A stretch of DNA of 64,000 bases from Hygrophila difformis (taxonomy: Eukaryota; Streptophyta; Magnoliopsida; Lamiales; Acanthaceae), in assembly GCA_030278955.1 (NCBI GenBank), contig JAOANR010000010.1:21854444-21918443 (forward strand), written 5' to 3'. Made by a program: the position numbers and the translations under genes. Shown here piece after piece: positions 58,048 through 64,000 of the stretch; positions within the stretch are counted from its first letter, which is position 1, and every line of letters starts with the position of its first letter. Below the pieces are notes generated by a model. It saw nothing but the letters and a program-made list of their open reading frames with translations. It made no database searches and was not told the origin of the DNA.

Positions 58048-61000
58048 TGTAACACCCCGGATTTGATAACCCAAGCCGGGATGCCACCGCCACACCTCCC
58101 TAGCAGGACACGGATTCTCCGAGCTTGCTAAAGAGATGCAAGGCTATGGGTTTTGGAAATAGTTTTAAAAAACAAGTCCGGAATTGCTTAAAATAATAAT
58201 AATAATACATCATCCACACATGTAATAATAATAATAATAAATTTGCAGCGGGGAAATTTAAAGATAGGGCCGACATGGCCAAAGTCGGGTTAACAAGCCC
58301 GTATGCAAATGTAAAATAAATAACTAAATGTCCAAAGTGATCCCCCGATGCATGATCATGCTCCGTACTCTGTAATAGAAAAATGAACAACGGGTTTTAT
58401 CAGTATATAAAATACTGAGTAAGTTAATCCCTAACATAACAATAAAGCGGGTTTTAAAAATTATTTATTTAATATAAAAATTATACTTTTACTCAGGCTT
58501 AATTGAAATTTTAAAATTCATAATTTAACTTGCAGTGGAAAAACATGATTAATTTATTCAAGACGAGGATGCATAATTAAAGGACTCAATTTAAAAGCGT
58601 AATTTAAAAGCATAATTTAAGAACGTCATTTTAGAAGCATAATTTAAAAACATGGTAAATAAAAATTTAAGCTTAATTAAACATTCACTTAAGTCTTTTA
58701 TATTTTATCCCGCAAACTAAGAAGAGACACCACACAAGCGAGATCACTAACGAGCAAATCTCAATAGTCAAAAATCAGTTAGCCGGTGATCGGCGGCCGC
58801 AGGCCATATCAGTATTGACTGCCGTTTTGGCTAGCCATGTATCTCGATTGCCGTTCCAGCAAGCCGTGTGTATCGATTGCCATTTTGGCAAGCCGTGTAT
58901 ATCTACTGTCAATTTGACAGGCGTGTATATCAACTGTCGTTTGACAGGCTTTTCAAGCGGTTTCACTGCCACTCGGTGAGGCCGTGTATTTCTCCTGCCG
59001 AATTGGCAGGCCATGTGCACAACTGCCGTTTTGGCATAGTAAGGAGATCACTAACGAGGCAATCTCAGATAGTAGGGAGACCACTAATGATGCAGTCTCA
59101 AGATAGTTGTATGAAGATCGGCTCAGCCTAGTGAACGGGATTTTTCGAAAGTTCATGTTTTGTCGTAAAAAAAGATTCAACGTCGCATTTCATAGTTCGA
59201 GTTTATCTCAAGTTCGAAAAATCCAATTCGTCACAGGTTACGCCTTTTTAATTTAAAAATTCACCTTACAGTCAAAAAATTCTGAAATTTACTCAGGAGC
59301 TTAAAAACATTTTTTACAGAACAACTTCCATGTTTAAGTTTCTCGAAATTAGGTAAGGAAACAAGTCGAATTTCACAATCTTTTCAAAGCCCAAAATCCG
59401 TCAACTTCCCTGGTACAGCGCACTGTTTTTAAAACACATTTTTGACCAAGTAAACGATCTCTAAAAATTATTTGAAATTTTCAGGAGCTTACACGACACA
59501 AAAATGATCAAGTTTTATTAGAGCAATATGTCCGAAACATTCCGGATTAAATCAGATTCGTGCATTAATTTCGGATAGGAAATCTGTCGGATTTCTTTAC
59601 TAGAAGCGCAGGCTGTTCAGATCGTCTTTTGAAGGTTCAGAAATTAACGAAAACTCACGAAATTTTACAGCACATTCTTAAGACCATTATCTACAACTTT
59701 TATGTTTTCACCCAAGATTAGTTTTGACTACAAGGAATCGAAAACGCACAACAATTCGACTACAATTCTGTCAACTTTCCTTTAAATCACAGTCTGTTCC
59801 AAAAGGTTTTGAGTATGCAAACATTAACGGAAATGCGTGAAATTTTACGGACACAATATTTAGACAGTTAGCTACAACTTTTTGTTTTTACATAAAAGTT
59901 TAGTTTTGAAGGATTCAATTAGAAAAACGTCAAAGAACTCGAACACCATAATTCTGTCAGCTTTTCGGTTTTGACAAAAATCTCAGAATAAACCGATGCG
60001 TTTTCGGGAACAAAACTCGATGAAAATTCGTGAAATTTTGGCACAACCTAGATTAAGATGTTAGGAACAAATCTCTAGTTCGGAGTTTTTCGTTTCGGAT
60101 TCTTGAAATAGGAGTTTTTACCGGATTTCAGAAATGCGCGGATTGGGGTTTCTAAGTCCGATTTTTACGTTTTGTTTTAAATCCATTGATTCGTTCGAAT
60201 TTAGTCACCCAAAATTGATACGCAAGGAAGAAACTTACAGTAGTTAAGATCTAAAGTCTTAGATTTCGTCGGGATGAAATACGGAACCAACGACACGTCC
60301 AAACAACTCCTACTCCTTCTCTTCGGTCCCGATTTGTGAATAAGAGAGGAAAAACTTATGTGTCAGGCCTTAGGTCGACAGGGGTCATGAAAACAAGATT
60401 GAGAATTCATCCTTACCACTACACGATGCTTGAGAAGTGCTCCAACTCGTCCGTACGTCGTCCTCCTTGCCGGAAAGCTCCTTGAGTGTTCCCAGAAGAC
60501 CAAGGTTTTCGAATGCTTGAGGGGTGGAGAACTTTTGGAGAGGAAGATGATGAATGGGGGATTTGGATCTGATATTTTGAGTCCTTGGCATTAAGATCAG
60601 CCAAAATTTCGTTCATAATGGCCCTCCCTTAATGGTGATTGTGTTTCCAAAGGTGAGGGTCGAAAATAAGGTAAGAAAATCGCCCAAAACGTGAAGGTAT
60701 GTAGTTTCCTGTTTGGTGGCGCGGTCATAGGCCAAACCCCGCGCGGAGAGCGCGCCGGCCTGGTCTGGGCCGTGCGTCCGGACTGGGCCGTGCGATCCCG
60801 TCGGCCTTTTCTCCTCTCTTTCGGGTTTCTATCCTCCTACATTTTCGGGCTCGATTTTTCGGGTTATTCTCGGATTATAAATTCTTATCTTAAATTTATC
60901 TCGTTTCGAATTAGTCACGTATTCGAAATCTTGAGTCCGTCGCGTTTGGATTCGTCGGCTTCTAGTTCGTCCTCTTTTGACTTCCGTGTAATAATTTATT

Positions 61001-61441
61001 TATTTAAATCGTTTTTCCGACTTCGCGGGTTCTTGGAATTAAAATTCTTTTCTTTCTTGAATTTAATTTCAATCCTTTTCACTCGATTCCTGGAATGTCT
61101 TCGGGCTTCCTTTCCCTCTTTTATTCCATTTTTAATTTTTGAATTTATCGGCGTTTCATTACCGAGCAATAATTTATTGTGATAAAATATTTCCTTTCTC
61201 GGAAATACATTTATTTTATTTGTTGAGCGCTATAAAAATCCCGGGTATTACAGTAGACCCCCCTTAAGAATCAACTTCGTCCCCCGAAGTTGTACCCGCA
61301 CTTTAATTTAATTTTTTTTTTATTTCAACTTTATTGTTTAGGGTAATTTCCATTTACCCTCCTCAAGGATAAACGTCTTCCTTAATTTTGAGAAATTAAT
61401 TCCATTCCTTTGAACATGAATTAAATTTCTCGGGTGTTACA
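58048..61441 (-). repeat. Element C 5' LTR
   Basis: 3,394 bp, collinear with the 3' LTR. It has many scattered single-base length differences, often in runs (for example ggcggggaaa against gcggaaa near 58250, cccccgaag against ccccgaag near 61281). Embedded PPT at about 61254-61292 and hairpin array at 58740-59100. Confidence 0.9.
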
Positions 61442-61661
61442 AATAATGACTGATTTGTAGGCCTGATTAAGTGAGAAATATCATTTTATTAAACACTGCA
61501 ATCAAGAGAATTTAATACTCGTAGTTTTCGGTTGTCTTATCCCAATCCAAAAAGAATGATATTTTTGAAGCCACGAAAATAGATTGAATATGCAGCGTCT
61601 ATGCTCTTAGGAGCACTGACTCTGACTGCTCGGGGACGATCAGTATTAAATGTGAGGATGT
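61442..61661 (+). other. Element X internal region, right part, with PPT
   Basis: Non-coding. It ends with AAATGTGAGGATGT (61648-61661), the PPT, directly before the 3' LTR TGATAATGG. A weak upstream pairing (gctcttaggagc, gactgctcgg) precedes it, as in the three internal modules. Confidence 0.75.
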
Positions 61662-61741
61662 TGATAATGGCCAAAATTGACCATTATTTTCAATCTATTT
61701 CCGTGTCTAATACGGACATTTGATCGCATCCCGGTCTTATT
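61662..61741 (+). repeat. Element X 3' LTR, first 80 bases
   Basis: Identical to 33798-33877 as far as it goes, then cut by the gap. At least 5 kb of LTR is expected to be missing. Confidence 0.9.
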
Positions 61742-62241
61742 NNNNNNNNNNNNNNNNNNNNNNNNNNNNNNNNNNNNNNNNNNNNNNNNNNNNNNNNNNN
61801 NNNNNNNNNNNNNNNNNNNNNNNNNNNNNNNNNNNNNNNNNNNNNNNNNNNNNNNNNNNNNNNNNNNNNNNNNNNNNNNNNNNNNNNNNNNNNNNNNNNN
61901 NNNNNNNNNNNNNNNNNNNNNNNNNNNNNNNNNNNNNNNNNNNNNNNNNNNNNNNNNNNNNNNNNNNNNNNNNNNNNNNNNNNNNNNNNNNNNNNNNNNN
62001 NNNNNNNNNNNNNNNNNNNNNNNNNNNNNNNNNNNNNNNNNNNNNNNNNNNNNNNNNNNNNNNNNNNNNNNNNNNNNNNNNNNNNNNNNNNNNNNNNNNN
62101 NNNNNNNNNNNNNNNNNNNNNNNNNNNNNNNNNNNNNNNNNNNNNNNNNNNNNNNNNNNNNNNNNNNNNNNNNNNNNNNNNNNNNNNNNNNNNNNNNNNN
62201 NNNNNNNNNNNNNNNNNNNNNNNNNNNNNNNNNNNNNNNNN
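61742..62241. other. Assembly gap (500 N)
   Basis: Exactly 500 N, a placeholder length used for gaps of unknown size. Order and orientation of the sequence after it depend on scaffolding. Frames drawn across it are meaningless. Confidence 0.97.
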
Positions 62242-62605
62242 TTGATGACAGCCTTTTGTGACTGTCATTTGCGTCCAATTTAGTGTCTTAATGATGATCT
62301 TTTGTTCTTAATTCCATTGATTTTTGATGAATAATCATAGAAGATTAGAAAAAATGGAAGAAGAATTAAGATTGCAAAGAAGTTGGAAATACATTGAAAA
62401 TGGCTTGAAATTCTGAGTTTTTCTTTGTAAGTCTCGCACGCGGTGTTTCTATTGAACTGATCCACGCTTTGTCATGCATCAGGAAGTTAAGCTGGAAAAC
62501 AGCAGGAAGTGGAAAGGACATAGCGAGGAAAGAAAAGGAATGGTGCGAGGGCTTGTTTCCGAAATCAGGAAAAGATTTAAGGAAATGTGCAGATGCTGAA
62601 GTCCA

Positions 62606-62771
62606 CGCGATGATTGTTTGACATCGCGAGGGAAGAAAGTCTGTGCAAGGCAGAAAGCTTAGATACTGTGGCGAGGAGCAAACTCTTTGGAGAAACTGTG
62701 AGACCTCGCCTTGTTGAGAAAGATGATTACATTTCTGACTCTCGCTTTGAAGGAACTGGACAAAGCGAGAG
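62606..62771 (+). repeat. Hairpins with GCGAG-type stems in the + strand Y LTR
   Basis: CGCGATG/CATCGCG (62606-62612 / 62622-62628), and an 11-bp perfect stem CTCTCGCTTTG/CAAAGCGAGAG (62739-62749 / 62761-62771). More occur downstream at 63705-63734 (CCTCGCTTCATC/GATGATGCGAGG, one mismatch) and 63917-63949 (CCTCGC/GCGAGG). Confidence 0.75.
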
Positions 62772-62830
62772 GAGAGTTATTCTGATGCGAGCGGTTATCA
62801 TCCAAGGTTGAAGCAGTTACAACGCCCATC

Positions 62831-62837
62831 TATAAAT
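62831..62837 (+). promoter_or_regulatory. TATA box of the + strand Y LTR
   Basis: TATAAATAAG is followed 40-60 bases later by gaagagaatagctcaa, conserved with the minus-strand Y LTR (box at 28133-28124). Confidence 0.75.
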
Positions 62838-64000
62838 AAGACCCTTGGGGGAATCAGCTCAGCAGGCGGGAGATTGAAGAGAATAGCTCAATTTTACTCT
62901 CCAGTCCACTTTTTAGAATTTAGTAGGTAGGTTAGGATTTAATTTTCTCTGCAATTTACTTTGATGTTCTTCAGATTTGTAATTTGATTTCGTAGAATTG
63001 TAATTCAATTTCGTAGTAGATTCCTTTAAGATTAGCTGTTAGATTAGCTAGAGGATACCCTGGGAGGAGAGTTGCTTTCGGATCGCTTGTTCATCCATCA
63101 TGACGATCATCATCTAAACTCCGACTCGTTCGCTCATCTTTGCATTATTCTGATAGCAATCAGATTTCCAGGTGTATTCGTTTTTAATTCTTTGTTATTT
63201 GAGATACAAGAAGAATGATCGGTTATCAGATTGTGAATTTCTTATCTTTCTGGTTTCTATTTCTATTTCGTAATTCTGTTTCAGCAGAGTATAAACCTCA
63301 ATTTCGTTATTTAATCTGAATTTTGCGTCATATCTTTAATTCGATTTTCGAAGATCATAACACTTCCACATTTTTAATTCGTAAATTGTTCGTTCCAATT
63401 ACGTAAGAAATTTGGATATTGTAACCGAGTTAGGTATGATCTGGCAGAATTATGAATTCACTCGATTTTCTGTCAATATTATGTTTACAGACGAGAATCA
63501 TAGTGTTTGATGTTCAGAACTCTAAAAGGTTCCTAGAGACCCATGCAGTGTTAATCATCGCTTGATAATCTTTAAGAATCAATAGCTTTGAGTTCATGAA
63601 TTTGGATGCAAAAGATTCTATGTTCATAATTTTCTAAACAGAAATTCCAGAAGGTAGTTATGACAGTTATAAATTCTGATCATTTACTTCGAATAAGGGT
63701 TAACCCTCGCTTCATCCTAAAAGATGATGCGAGGAAATATCCAGATAGATCTCTTGTGACAAAGGCTATTCAAATACTCACGCGATGTCAATCTGACAAA
63801 GCGAGAGGACCAACTTATAATGACAATAGACTTGATGTCCATTTTAGCAGGGTATCAATCATTCACTTTTACTTCTTATACGTATATAACCCCTATCTAT
63901 AAGTAAGAATTGAGTACCTCGCCGCATTCTTACAGAAACTATCGCGAGGAATTCAGTTCTTTGTATAAACAAAATCTGGGGAACATTCTTTGAATATTAG

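Larger units (their letters stand above)
52849..61441 (-). mobile_element. Element C: gag-only Tekay-like element
   Basis: 8,593 bp with LTRs 58048-61441 (5' on minus) and 52849-56254 (3'). The iMet primer site, leader, gag ORF and PPT are present, but no protease, RT or integrase. Flanks are AATGA (52844-52848) and AATAA (61442-61446), a 5-bp duplication with one mismatch, or AATGA three bases further on. Its layout is that of terminal-repeat elements with only GAG (TR-GAG). It would rely on pol from a relative such as B. Each LTR carries an embedded PPT/LTR-start 182 bp inside its 5' edge. Confidence 0.9.
33798..61741 (+). mobile_element. Element X: long-LTR non-autonomous Ty3/gypsy-like element
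   Basis: The 5' LTR is 33798-50331 (split by B). The primer site is 50332-50349, the internal region 50350-61661 (split by C), and the PPT ends at 61661. The 3' LTR starts at 61662 and runs into the gap. The first 80 bases of both LTRs are identical (TGATAATGGCCAAAATTGAC...). Without B and C the LTR is about 5.3 kb and the interior about 2.7 kb with no gag or pol, like a large retrotransposon derivative. The tRNA-Asp-type primer site suggests the Athila/Tat side of Ty3/gypsy. It interrupts the Y gene. Confidence 0.85.
62242..64000 (+). repeat. Y-family LTR, + strand, 5' part
   Basis: It begins TTGATGACAG, with the LTR start at 62243 matching the Y LTR start on the minus strand at 28677. It shares blocks in order: cgtccaatt.a.gtgtctta, the TATA region (62831) and gagaatagctca, then GCGAG-type hairpins to the window end. 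Similarity to the LTR at 25374-28677 is clear but well short of identity, so it is a different copy or subfamily. The frames 62614-62811 and 63660-63902 have no recognisable product. Confidence 0.8.

Noticed and set aside
61646..62283. Frames of 187-210 codons across the N run
   Set aside because: They consist mostly of unknown residues from the assembly gap.
25374..64000. The Y LTRs at 25374-28677 and 62243-64000 as the LTR pair of one element
   Set aside because: They are on opposite strands as assembled and differ at many positions even in the first 60 bases, far more than the pairs of B or D.

Overview
The window looks like nuclear plant DNA made entirely of nested transposable elements. 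I recognise no host gene, tRNA, rRNA or CRISPR array. A plant origin follows from the element types: Ty3/gypsy chromoviruses of Tekay/Del type with a C-terminal chromodomain and an initiator-tRNA-Met primer site, a long-LTR element with a tRNA-Asp-type primer site (Athila/Tat-like), an L1-type LINE with a plant-style RNase H after zf-RVT, and LTRs carrying plant telo-box and TGGGCY-type promoter motifs. The species cannot be told from this sequence. A run of exactly 500 N (61742-62241) marks a scaffold gap, so the bases after it need not be contiguous with those before.

Layout. (1) 1-7850: the 3' part of a long LTR of family X, split by two solo LTRs (905-3610, TSD TCTTG; 4485-7189, TSD TGGTG). 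A second X copy at 47711-50331 gives the empty-site sequence for both insertions. (2) 7851-25373: a decayed L1-type LINE on the + strand (endonuclease, RT, zf-RVT, RNase H), split inside its RT gene by element D (9711-22513, TSD GATAA). D is a very young Tekay-like element with nearly identical 3.24 kb LTRs and one frameshift in gag-pol. (3) 25374-33797: a minus-strand element, family Y, with its 3' LTR, PPT and a broken gene of the putative plant transposon protein type. (4) 33798-61741: element X on the + strand, inserted in Y. It has an LTR of about 5.3 kb and a non-coding interior of about 2.7 kb. It is itself split by element B (36185-47380, minus, TSD CGCGG, one intact 1,574-1,588 aa gag-pol ORF) and element C (52849-61441, minus, gag only). 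(5) 62242-64000: a different Y-family LTR on the + strand, beginning at its first base after the gap.

Nesting order: LINE and Y are the oldest hosts. X entered Y, and X-type LTR A lies against the LINE. Solo LTR1, solo LTR2, B, C and D came later. B could act as an autonomous partner for gag-only C, because both use the same primer tRNA and the same PPT hairpin. X and Y carry no visible polymerase here and would need help in trans.

Most notable: (a) LTRs of five families (solo LTR1, solo LTR2, C, X, Y) carry arrays of short hairpins. In LTR1, C, X and Y the stems differ between copies by compensatory base changes, so structure rather than sequence seems to be kept. (b) LTR boundaries have moved. 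Solo LTR2 and both C LTRs contain an embedded PPT plus LTR start, B holds the matching unused upstream junction, and X holds three embedded LTR-end/primer-site remnants. (c) A hairpin with a CGAAG-type stem just upstream of the PPT is shared by all chromovirus elements here and shows covariation.
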